Assembly (NCBI GenBank): GCA_026713745.1
Contig: JAPONU010000189.1
Coordinates: 1 to 23,607 of the forward strand
Source of the DNA: a bacterium
GTDB lineage: Bacteria; Actinomycetota; Acidimicrobiia; Acidimicrobiales; CATQHL01
Direction: 5' to 3'
Length of the DNA: 23,607 nt
The stretch's first letter is position 1. Each line of letters begins with the position of its first letter. Of the stretch, positions 6,854-13,741 are shown piece by piece. A model generated the notes under the pieces. The model saw only the letters and a list, made by a program, of their open reading frames with translations, was not told the origin of the DNA and made no database searches. The translations under genes were made by a program, and so were the position numbers.

Positions 6854-9064
6854 ATGGACTACGAAGTAGCTTCAGACGAGAGCTATCTCGTCTTGCTCCG
6901 CGAGGCAACACTGCGAGGTACCGATGCTGTTCTGCGGGCTGCCGCCACAGTGCTGGGCCGGCTCTCTGGAAGCGACTACACGATTATCGTGGAGAATGTC
7001 GGAGATTCGTGGCAGAACGCTCTGAGTGATGAATTGCCGATCGATGCTCTGCGCATTATCGAGATGCTTCCGGAGAGTGCGCGGGAGTGGAACACACGCC
7101 AAGAAATCCCCGGTGTGGGAATGACGTTCATTCCCCTTCGTCCGGGGTCACTGGCAGCTATCGTCCCGCGACTCCTTGATGCAGGATCGGAGCTTGCGAC
7201 GACGACAAGCATTGCCGCGAAGATGTGCGACATCCTTGTGCGGGATGCCGAGCGAATCGAGAATCTGCGCCTTCTGATAGGCGAGGTCTCTGACGGACCG
7301 ATTCTGCCGCTTGAGATCCTCTCGGTCAGGGATACCGACCAGTTACTGCTCTCAAGCGTCAACGCCGCGCTCCAGATTGTCGAGGCTGACATGGCCGGCG
7401 TGTTCCTTCTCGAGGATGGTGAGTTGGTGATGCGAAGCTGTGTGGGACACCGCACAGCGCAGACAGCTCACCTCAGGATGCACACAGGACAGGGTCTGGC
7501 AGGTCAGGTCCTTGCCACCGGGAAGCCCTGTGCGATTGACGACTATCTTGCGAGTGCTCTCATCACGCACGAGTTCGACACGCTTGCCGAAAAAGAGGGT
7601 GCGTATGCCGCACTTGCCGCCCCATTGGCAATTGGTAGCGACATCATTGGAGTCTTGGAGGTATGGGCGAGACGACGCTCCGTCTTTGCCGAGAGCCACG
7701 AGAGGCGTATCATTGAAGTGGCCAAGTTTGTCGCAATCGCAATAAATAACGCGCGAGAATTCGAGCGGCAGCAGGAAGAGGTCAGAGAGTTGAGCGAGGC
7801 TCGATTCACTCTACAAGGCCGGCTTTCTGCAATTCAAGATGCGCGAGATTTTCAGCGACTCCTCGGCGAACTACTGCTCAAGGGTGCTGACCTTGCGGCC
7901 ATACTCAGGCTGACGTCGACGGAGATCGGGGCACGGACTGTCGTGCTCTCGAACGAACTTGACGTGATCGATGCCTATCCGCAGATCGAAGGCAGTGACG
8001 ACATCAGAAGCGAAGTCGCGGCGTTGGCGGATGAAACGCATTCCCGACTTTCCGATCTTGACGTTCAAGAGGTCAATGGTAGATGGGCAGTTCTTCAGAG
8101 TATAGCGGCTGGAGACGATCAGCTGGGTTGGCTGTACGTTACGATGGATCAGGCCCCGGACATGGCGGCTGAGCTCGCGGTTCGTGAGGCATTCCTTCAT
8201 ATTGCGCTGTGTCAGGTAATGCAAAGAACGGCTGACTATGTGCGTTCATCGGAGCGTGAGGAGATTCTTTGGGATCTCATTGAGGGGACACCCGCCAGTC
8301 GTCTCATGGCCATGGATCGTTCGAAGTGGCTGAGGCTACAACTCGGTCAGCCGCAACGGGTGATCCGTGGACGGTTGTGGGATCCGGACGTGGAATTGGC
8401 AAGTATGGGATCCGAGCTTGGACGCTCCGGTCGGGCACGATACAGGTTATTGGCGCGGCTGAGAGATTTCATGGTGGCGGAAGGGGCGGGCGAGTTGGTA
8501 GCGCTGCGAGGTAACGAACTCGCTGCCATTGTACCTTTCACGCTATTGCCAAAGGTGCGCAGACTTGTTGATGATATTTCTTCGATTGTCGGTGAGTTCA
8601 TTCCTGAAGCAAAGCCAGCATGGGGAGTTAGTGACATCTGTGACCGGTCATTCAGCCTGGATCGCGCCAGTCGGGAGGCATCGACCGCGCTGCGGGCCGC
8701 TGCGAAACTAAAGGCGGGAACAGCCGTCAGCTATGATGAGCTTGGTGTGGTGCGGCTGTTTGTGGCGTCGCAAGGGGATGACAGTATTCGAGAATTTGTC
8801 AGGCAAATGCTGGGTGAGGTGATCGAGTATGACAAGCGAAAAGATGCACAGCTGTTGGAGACGCTTCGGATCTATTTCGAATCGAATTGCTCTCAGCAGG
8901 ATGCCGCAGACAGGCTCTTCGTGCACCACAAGACGGTTCGGTACCGGCTCACGCGCATCGAGCAATTGAATGGTCTTGACCTGAGCAAGCACGAGGATCG
9001 GATCAATCTCGACCTCGCTCTGAAGGTCTACTCCGTCATGAACGTGCTTGGCTCGGAGGTCTGA
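6854..9064 (+). CDS. GAF-domain PucR/CdaR-type transcriptional regulator
   Basis: This 736-residue protein has an N-terminal region of about 160 residues that I do not recognise, a GAF-type sensor domain at about 165-300 (ending LAAPLAIGSDIIGVLEVWA, then a coiled-coil-like EFERQQEEVRELSEA), a middle CdaR/GGDEF-like region at about 480-610, and a C-terminal PucR helix-turn-helix (QQDAADRLFVHHKTVRYRLTRIEQLNGLDL, about 683-712). PucR-type proteins are usually activators of catabolic operons and sense a small molecule. ATG chosen with AGGAG 4-5 bases upstream. It lies 149 bases after the dikinase-like gene on the same strand and is the obvious candidate regulator of that cluster. The DNA is clearly poorer in GC than the ilv genes (bases 8221-8280 contain 30 G/C of 60, against 44 of 60 in 10561-10620), suggesting a different origin or weaker codon selection. 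Confidence 0.88.
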   Translation: MDYEVASDESYLVLLREATLRGTDAVLRAAATVLGRLSGSDYTIIVENVGDSWQNALSDELPIDALRIIEMLPESAREWNTRQEIPGVGMTFIPLRPGSLAAIVPRLLDAGSELATTTSIAAKMCDILVRDAERIENLRLLIGEVSDGPILPLEILSVRDTDQLLLSSVNAALQIVEADMAGVFLLEDGELVMRSCVGHRTAQTAHLRMHTGQGLAGQVLATGKPCAIDDYLASALITHEFDTLAEKEGAYAALAAPLAIGSDIIGVLEVWARRRSVFAESHERRIIEVAKFVAIAINNAREFERQQEEVRELSEARFTLQGRLSAIQDARDFQRLLGELLLKGADLAAILRLTSTEIGARTVVLSNELDVIDAYPQIEGSDDIRSEVAALADETHSRLSDLDVQEVNGRWAVLQSIAAGDDQLGWLYVTMDQAPDMAAELAVREAFLHIALCQVMQRTADYVRSSEREEILWDLIEGTPASRLMAMDRSKWLRLQLGQPQRVIRGRLWDPDVELASMGSELGRSGRARYRLLARLRDFMVAEGAGELVALRGNELAAIVPFTLLPKVRRLVDDISSIVGEFIPEAKPAWGVSDICDRSFSLDRASREASTALRAAAKLKAGTAVSYDELGVVRLFVASQGDDSIREFVRQMLGEVIEYDKRKDAQLLETLRIYFESNCSQQDAADRLFVHHKTVRYRLTRIEQLNGLDLSKHEDRINLDLALKVYSVMNVLGSEV

Positions 9065-9071
9065 GAGGCCG

Positions 9072-9341
9072 TTAGGTGCCGTAGCGGCGGGTGCCCGGAG
9101 CGACGATGCGAGCCAGCGAGGCAGCCAGTTCTCCCGGGTCGGGGAAGCGGTCGGCGCAGGCGAACTTGGAAAAGATGTTCTGACCGTCCACGGCGACGTC
9201 GAAGACTCCGCCCCCGCCGCCGATGAGCCGCAACTCGCTAATCACGTGCTGATAGGCGCCGAGCATTTCTGAGGCCGCGCGCACGGCGCGGTCGGAATAA
9301 TCTCAAGCCACGCAGTAGGTGATGCTGACGCTGTGTGCCAT
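9072..9341 (-). CDS. SelW/Rdx-family selenoprotein with in-frame UGA (CVAU redox motif)
   Basis: On the minus strand an ATG at 9341-9339 opens a frame reading MAHSVSITYCVA, then TGA (9305-9303), then DYSDRAVRAASEMLG, and continues to a TAA at 9074-9072. With TGA read as selenocysteine the product is 89 residues. It matches the thioredoxin-like Rdx/SelW family: an N-terminal strand followed by CxxU, and a late GGGGGVFDVAVDGQNIFSKF...RFPDPGEL block. Family homologues carry CxxC or CxxU at exactly this place, so the TGA replaces the resolving Cys. The role is probably thiol/selenol redox chemistry in the cytoplasm. A gene caller that treats TGA only as stop reports just the C-terminal 70 residues from an internal GTG. 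It is convergent with the PucR-type gene (7-base gap). No strong Shine-Dalgarno is visible. Confidence 0.85.
9275..9291 (-). promoter_or_regulatory. Candidate bacterial SECIS stem-loop downstream of the Sec UGA
   Basis: Starting 12 bases after the UGA, the minus-strand RNA reads CCGCGC-CGUGC-GCGCGG: a perfect 6-bp stem with a 5-base apical loop containing GU. The loop begins 18 bases after the UGA. Bacterial SECIS elements lie inside the coding region just after UGA, with a small apical loop containing a G near its start, so both geometry and loop content fit. The full element would also involve bases nearer the UGA. Confidence 0.6.
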
Positions 9342-9345
9342 GGTC

Positions 9346-9397
9346 GCTGCCTGTGCTGTTCCGGCTGTTCGGCTGCCTGTGCTGTTCCGGCTGTTCG
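9346..9397. repeat. Two perfect 26-bp tandem repeats just upstream of the selenoprotein start
   Basis: Bases 9346-9371 and 9372-9397 are identical 26-base units starting GCTGCCTGTGCTGTTCCGG. They begin 5 bases before the selenoprotein ATG (minus strand) and lie in the divergent gap shared with ilvD. They could be a recent slippage duplication or a paired binding site in the selenoprotein leader. Confidence 0.85.
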
Positions 9398-9437
9398 GTG
9401 TGACCGGGCTCGAATCCCCGGTGCGTTCGTTTCCTGT

Positions 9438-9456
9438 CGGCGGGTTCCCCCCGCCG
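9438..9456. other. GC hairpin in the selenoprotein/ilvD divergent gap
   Basis: CGGCGGG (9438-9444) and CCCGCCG (9450-9456) form a perfect 7-bp stem with a 5-base loop. There is no T-run. If ilvD is leaderless, as its -10 placement suggests, this element lies upstream of that transcript and could instead be an operator or part of the opposite leader. Confidence 0.4.
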
Positions 9457-9483
9457 GCTCTCCGGGCAGACTAACCGGGGGCG

Positions 9484-9489
9484 TAGGCT
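9484..9489 (+). promoter_or_regulatory. Putative -10 element of ilvD (leaderless start)
   Basis: TAGGCT ends 7 bases before the ilvD ATG at 9497. The TANNNT-N7-ATG arrangement is typical of actinobacterial leaderless transcripts, and no Shine-Dalgarno is present. Confidence 0.5.
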
Positions 9490-9496
9490 CTTCGGC

Positions 9497-11176
9497 ATGA
9501 CTGAAGACCTGAAGCTCCGCAGCCACGACGTCACCTCCGGGCCCGAGCGGGCGCCCGCACGTGCCATGCTCCGGGCGGTCGGGATGACCGACGACGACTG
9601 GTCCAAGCCGCAGGTGGGCGTGGCCTCGTCCTGGAACGAGGTGACGCCCTGCAACCTGTCACTGGCGCGCCTGGCTCGCAGCTCCAAGGAGGGCGTGCGC
9701 GCCGCGGGTGGCTTCCCCATCGAGTTCAATACCATCGCGGTCAGCGACGCCATCTCCATGGGCCACGAGGGGATGCGGGCCTCGCTGGTGAGCCGGGAGA
9801 TCATCGCCGACTCGGTGGAGGCGGTCATGCACGCCGAGCGGTTCGACGCCCTGGTGAGCTTCGCCGGCTGTGACAAGTCGCTGCCGGGCATGTTGATGGC
9901 CGCCGCGCGGCTGAACCTCCCCAGCACCTTCGTGTACGGCGGCTCAATCCAGCCGGGCACCCACCGGGGCCGCGCCATCGACATCGTCAGCGTGTTCGAG
10001 GCGGTCGGCGCCCACGCAGTCGGCACCATCGACGCCGAGGAACTGGCGACCGTTGAGCGCAACGCCTGCCCCAGCGAGGGCTCCTGCGCCGGCATGTTCA
10101 CCGCCAACACCATGGCGGCGGTGGGCGAAGGGTTGGGCATGTCGCTGCCGGGCAGCGCCTCGCCGGCGGCCCCCGACAGCCGGCGTGACGACATTGCCCG
10201 TGCCAGCGGCGCGGCGGTCATCGACCTGCTGCGGGCCGGCATCCGACCGCGTCACATCATGACCAAGGGGGCGTTCGAGAACGCCATCGCCCTGGTCATG
10301 GCACTCGGTGGGTCCACCAACGCGGTGCTGCACCTGCTGGCCATCGCCTACGAGGCGCGCGTGGAGCTGGAGTTGGACGACTTCAACAAGGTGGCGGCCC
10401 GGGTGCCGCACTTCGCCGACACCAAGCCGCACGGCCGCTACCACATGGCCGACATCGACCGGATCGGTGGCATCCCGGTGGTGATGCGGATGCTGCTGGA
10501 AGAGGGCCTGCTGCACGGCGACGAGATCACCGTCACCGGGCGCACCATGGCGGAGAACCTGGAGGCGCTGGACCCGCCCGCCCCCGACGGCGATGTGATC
10601 CACCGCTTCGACGACCCCATCTGTGACATCGGCGGCATCGCCGTGCTCACCGGCAGCCTGGCACCCTCGGGAGCGGTGGTGAAGGTGGCCGGCATCGACA
10701 CCGACCACTTCGAGGGGCCGGCGCGGGTCTTCGACGGCGAGGACGTCGCCATGGAGATGGTGCTGTCGGGCGGGATCAACCCCGGCGACATCGTCGTCAT
10801 CCGCTACGAGGGCCCCAAGGGCGGGCCCGGCATGCGCGAGATGCTCGCCATCACCGGCGCCATGAAGGGGGCCGGGCGGGGCGGCGATGCCGCCCTGGTC
10901 ACCGACGGGCGGTTCTCGGGTGGCACCCACGGCTTCTGCATCGGCCACGTGGCGCCGGAGGCCTCCGACGGTGGCCCCATCGGGTTGGTGGCCGAAGGCG
11001 ACCGCATCCGCATCGACGTGCGGAGCCATCGCATCGACCTGCTGGTGCCCGAGGAGACGCTGGCCGCCCGGCGCGCCGACTGGAAGGCCCCTGCGCCCCG
11101 CTACACGTCGGGATTTCTGGCCAAGTACGCCCGCCTCGCGCAGGGCGCCGAGAAGGGCGCCATCACCGAAGCCTGA
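9497..11176 (+). CDS. ilvD: Dihydroxy-acid dehydratase
   Basis: Converts 2,3-dihydroxy-isovalerate and dihydroxy-methylvalerate to the 2-oxo acids, the third common step of valine and isoleucine synthesis, in the cytoplasm. The 559-residue length is normal. Iron-sulfur ligands are visible as Cys52 (EVTPCNL), Cys125 (GCDKSLPGM) and Cys197 (GSCAGMFTANTM); three such Cys fit the [2Fe-2S] type. Other signatures are GGSTNAVLHLLAIA, APSGAVVKVAGI and the C-terminal GRFSGGTHGFCIGHVAPEA. The start is the ATG just after a TANNNT element. It is followed after 191 bases by ilvB, but the -10 box and attenuator-like hairpin in that gap suggest ilvB has its own promoter. It is transcribed divergently from the selenoprotein. 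Confidence 0.97.
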   Translation: MTEDLKLRSHDVTSGPERAPARAMLRAVGMTDDDWSKPQVGVASSWNEVTPCNLSLARLARSSKEGVRAAGGFPIEFNTIAVSDAISMGHEGMRASLVSREIIADSVEAVMHAERFDALVSFAGCDKSLPGMLMAAARLNLPSTFVYGGSIQPGTHRGRAIDIVSVFEAVGAHAVGTIDAEELATVERNACPSEGSCAGMFTANTMAAVGEGLGMSLPGSASPAAPDSRRDDIARASGAAVIDLLRAGIRPRHIMTKGAFENAIALVMALGGSTNAVLHLLAIAYEARVELELDDFNKVAARVPHFADTKPHGRYHMADIDRIGGIPVVMRMLLEEGLLHGDEITVTGRTMAENLEALDPPAPDGDVIHRFDDPICDIGGIAVLTGSLAPSGAVVKVAGIDTDHFEGPARVFDGEDVAMEMVLSGGINPGDIVVIRYEGPKGGPGMREMLAITGAMKGAGRGGDAALVTDGRFSGGTHGFCIGHVAPEASDGGPIGLVAEGDRIRIDVRSHRIDLLVPEETLAARRADWKAPAPRYTSGFLAKYARLAQGAEKGAITEA

Positions 11177-11202
11177 CGGGGTTGGGCCCCGCAGCCGGGG
11201 GC

Positions 11203-11208
11203 TATACT
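11203..11208 (+). promoter_or_regulatory. Putative -10 element of the ilvB leader transcript
   Basis: TATACT, a near-perfect -10 hexamer, lies in GC-rich DNA and ends 7 bases before a GTG that opens an 11-residue leader peptide. A possible -35 (TTGGGC, 11182-11187) is spaced by only 15 bases, so it is uncertain. Confidence 0.6.
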
Positions 11209-11215
11209 CGTCCGC

Positions 11216-11251
11216 GTGACGCGGCGACACCTGGCTCTCGTATCGCACTGA
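11216..11251 (+). CDS. Putative ilvB leader peptide (11 residues)
   Basis: GTG at 11216 opens MTRRHLALVSH followed by TGA. Three of eleven residues are Leu or Val (LALV), and transcription from the TATACT box would start at or next to the GTG, so the peptide would be translated leaderless. Short peptides with branched-chain residues ahead of a terminator hairpin control ilvB operons by attenuation in Corynebacterium and Streptomyces. The regulatory codons here are few, so control by ribosome stalling is plausible rather than proven. Confidence 0.5.
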   Translation: MTRRHLALVSH

Positions 11252-11277
11252 GCGCGCGGCTCTGCTGCACGCTCCCC

Positions 11278-11299
11278 CGACCTCCCGCCCGGGAGGTCG
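11278..11299 (+). terminator. Attenuator-like hairpin in the ilvB leader
   Basis: CGACCTCCC (11278-11286) and GGGAGGTCG (11291-11299) form a perfect 9-bp stem with a GCCC loop, followed by TTGACATTTT. The U-tract is imperfect but the stem is strong. It sits between the leader peptide and the ilvB ribosome-binding site, the expected place of an attenuator. A second possible stem (GAGCG with CGCTC, about 11250-11274) lies just upstream. Confidence 0.6.
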
Positions 11300-11367
11300 T
11301 TGACATTTTGCAGGCGGTACGAAGGCTCCGCAGGTAACCGCGGGATCGACCGGAGAGAAGGCGAACC

Positions 11368-13107
11368 ATGAAGTTGAACGGCGGGCAGGCCCTGATGCGC
11401 AGTCTCGAGCGGCAGGGCGTCGAGATCGTATTCGGGCTGCCGGGCGGGGCGATCCTGCCGGCCTACGACCCGCTCATCGACTCCACCATCCGCCACGTCC
11501 TGGTCCGCCACGAGCAGGGCGCCGGGCACATGGCGCAGGGATACGCCCAGGCCACCGGCCAACCCGGCGTGGCCATCGTGACCAGCGGCCCCGGTGCCAC
11601 CAACATCGTCACCCCGCTGTGCGACGCCTACATGGACTCGGTGCCGCTGGTGGTCATCACCGGGCAGGTCCCGTACGCGGCCATCGGCACCGACGCCTTC
11701 CAGGAGTGCGACACCACCGGCATCACCATGTCGGTCACCAAGCACAACTTCCTGGTGGCCGATGCGCAGGATCTGCCGCAGGTCATCCACGACGCCTTCC
11801 ACATCGCCACCACCGGTCGCCCCGGACCGGTGCTGGTGGACATCCCCAAGTGCATCGTGGACCCGCGCAACCCGCGCTCGGGACTCGAGTGGTACGAGCC
11901 CGACGGCGTTGACCTGCCGGGCTACAGGCCGCGCACCGAGCCCGACGCCGGGGCGATTGCCGCCGCCGCCGAGTTGATCTGCGCGGCGCGCCGGCCGGTC
12001 ATCTACTCCGGCGGGGGGATCTTGAAGTCACGCGCCGCCGACGCCCTGATGCGCTTCGCCGAGCTGGTGCAGATCCCGGTGGTCACGACCCTCATGAACC
12101 GGGGCGGTTTCCCCGACGACCACCCGCTGTGCCTGGGCATGCCCGGCATGCACGGCAACTACACCGCCGTCACCTCCATGCAGCGGGCCGACCTGCTGAT
12201 CACACTCGGCGCCCGCTTCGACGACCGGGTCACCGGCAAGGTGGGCGCCTTCGCCCCCGACGCCAAGATCATCCACCTCGACATCGACCCGGCGGAGTTG
12301 GGCAAGGTGCGCCAGGCCGACGTGGCCATCGCCGCGGACTGCCGCCTGGGCATCGAGGCCCTGATCGAGGCGGTGGATGCCCTCGGTGGGGCCGAGGCGC
12401 AGGCCGACCGCCGGCAGTGGCACGAGACCATCGCCGACTGGCGCCGGCGTTACCCGCTGGTGTACGAGCCCACCGAGCCGGGCGGGGCGCTGAAGCCGCA
12501 GTTCGTGCTGGAGCAGTTGCGCGACGCCACCCCCGACGACACCATCGTGTGCGCCGGGGTGGGCCAGCACCAGATGTGGGCCAGCCAGTACTGGCGCTTC
12601 AACCACCCCTACACCTGGATCAACTCCGGGGGCCTCGGCACGATGGGCTACGCGGTGCCCGCCGCGATCGGCGCCAAGGCCGGCCGTCCCGACCGCATGG
12701 TCTGGGCCGTGGACGGTGACGGTTGCTTCCAGATGACGGCGCAGGAGTTGGTCACCGCCAACACCGAGCGCATCCCCATCAAGGTCGCCATCCTGAACAA
12801 CGCCTACCTGGGCATGGTGCGCCAGTGGCAGGAGATGTTCTACGAAGAGCGCTACTCCGAGGTGTACCTCTCGCCGGACCTGCCCGACTACAAGGGTTGG
12901 GCCGAGGCCATGGGTTGTGAGGCCATGCGCATCGAGAACCCCGACGAGGTGCGCCCCGCCATCGACAAGGCCAACGAGATCGACGACCGCAGCGTGGTCA
13001 TCGACTTCCGGATCGACACGCAGGAGAAGGTGTTCCCGATGGTGCCGGCGGGGGCCTCCAACGACGACATCGTGCTGGATCCGTCCCAGCACCCGCCGCG
13101 CCCGTAG
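11368..13107 (+). CDS. ilvB: Acetolactate synthase large (catalytic) subunit
   Basis: Thiamine-diphosphate enzyme that condenses two pyruvates, or pyruvate with 2-oxobutyrate, as the first common step of branched-chain amino-acid synthesis. It has 579 residues, normal for the family. The catalytic Glu49 lies in RHEQGAGHMAQGYA; SGPGATNIVTPL follows; the ThDP-binding motif is WAVDGDGCFQMTAQEL through LNNAYLGMVRQWQ near residues 450-490. ATG at 11368 has GGAGAGAAGG upstream. It lies 20-30 bases before ilvN and must form the holoenzyme with it. Expression is probably controlled by the leader hairpin upstream. Confidence 0.97.
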   Translation: MKLNGGQALMRSLERQGVEIVFGLPGGAILPAYDPLIDSTIRHVLVRHEQGAGHMAQGYAQATGQPGVAIVTSGPGATNIVTPLCDAYMDSVPLVVITGQVPYAAIGTDAFQECDTTGITMSVTKHNFLVADAQDLPQVIHDAFHIATTGRPGPVLVDIPKCIVDPRNPRSGLEWYEPDGVDLPGYRPRTEPDAGAIAAAAELICAARRPVIYSGGGILKSRAADALMRFAELVQIPVVTTLMNRGGFPDDHPLCLGMPGMHGNYTAVTSMQRADLLITLGARFDDRVTGKVGAFAPDAKIIHLDIDPAELGKVRQADVAIAADCRLGIEALIEAVDALGGAEAQADRRQWHETIADWRRRYPLVYEPTEPGGALKPQFVLEQLRDATPDDTIVCAGVGQHQMWASQYWRFNHPYTWINSGGLGTMGYAVPAAIGAKAGRPDRMVWAVDGDGCFQMTAQELVTANTERIPIKVAILNNAYLGMVRQWQEMFYEERYSEVYLSPDLPDYKGWAEAMGCEAMRIENPDEVRPAIDKANEIDDRSVVIDFRIDTQEKVFPMVPAGASNDDIVLDPSQHPPRP

Positions 13108-13136
13108 GCACGGCGGACCGGACGCGGGTGCCGATC

Positions 13137-13652
13137 ATGGCCGTCAAGCCCCATCACACGCTGGTGGTCCTCGTCGAGAACAAGGCGGGCGTGCTGGCGC
13201 GGGTGGCGGGCCTGTTCGCCCGGCGCGGGTTCAACATCGAGTCCCTGGCCGTCGCCCCCACCGATGATTCCCGCCTCAGCCGGATCACGCTGGCCGTGGA
13301 CGCCGAGTCGGCCCCCCTCGAGCAGGTCATCAACCAGCTCGACAAGCTCATCAACGTGGTGAGCATCCGCGAGCTGGCCCCGTCGGAATCCGTGGAGCGG
13401 GAACTGCTGGTGGTGACGGTGAACGCCACCGGCGAGACCCGCGGCCAGATCATGGACCTCGTGCGCATCTTCGACGGGCGGGTGCTCAACGTCGGCCCCG
13501 ACCGGTTGATGGTGTCGATGTCCGGCGGCCCGAACCGGGTGGACGACTTCGAGAGCCTGCTACGCCCGTACGGAATCGCGGAGTTGCAGCGCACCGGCAA
13601 GGTGGCCCTGCCCCGCCTGGCCTCCGCCGGCGGCGAGGTCGGCGAGTTCTGA
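13137..13652 (+). CDS. ilvN: Acetolactate synthase small (regulatory) subunit
   Basis: ACT-domain subunit that stimulates IlvB and confers feedback inhibition by valine. The N-terminal ACT domain is clear (HTLVVLVENKAGVLARVAG, then RRGFNIESLAV), and a second half starting VERELLVVTVNATGETRGQI is the usual C-terminal domain. The product is about 171 residues, normal for the family. I prefer ATG 13137, which gives MAVKPHHTL; an in-frame GTG at 13128 would add three residues. It lies directly after ilvB and before ilvC. Confidence 0.95.
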   Translation: MAVKPHHTLVVLVENKAGVLARVAGLFARRGFNIESLAVAPTDDSRLSRITLAVDAESAPLEQVINQLDKLINVVSIRELAPSESVERELLVVTVNATGETRGQIMDLVRIFDGRVLNVGPDRLMVSMSGGPNRVDDFESLLRPYGIAELQRTGKVALPRLASAGGEVGEF

Positions 13653-13741
13653 GGCCCGCCGCCCAGACCCCAACCGACCCCGACACCGCCCTTCTCTGAT
13701 CTCGCCGGACCAAGCCAGGACGCACAACACAAGGAGCCCCG

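Noticed and set aside
6832..7029. Alternative short gene starting ATG after AGGAG just before the PucR-type gene
   Set aside because: The reading frame is short, overlaps the regulator in another frame and has no protein-like features; the regulator start with its own AGGAG is better supported.
9404..9421. tRNA T-arm-like sequence (GGGCTCGAATCCCC)
   Set aside because: The stem has a mismatch and I find no D-arm, anticodon arm or acceptor partner in the flanks on either strand; it is not a tRNA, and not tRNA-Sec, which would need a TCA anticodon loop.
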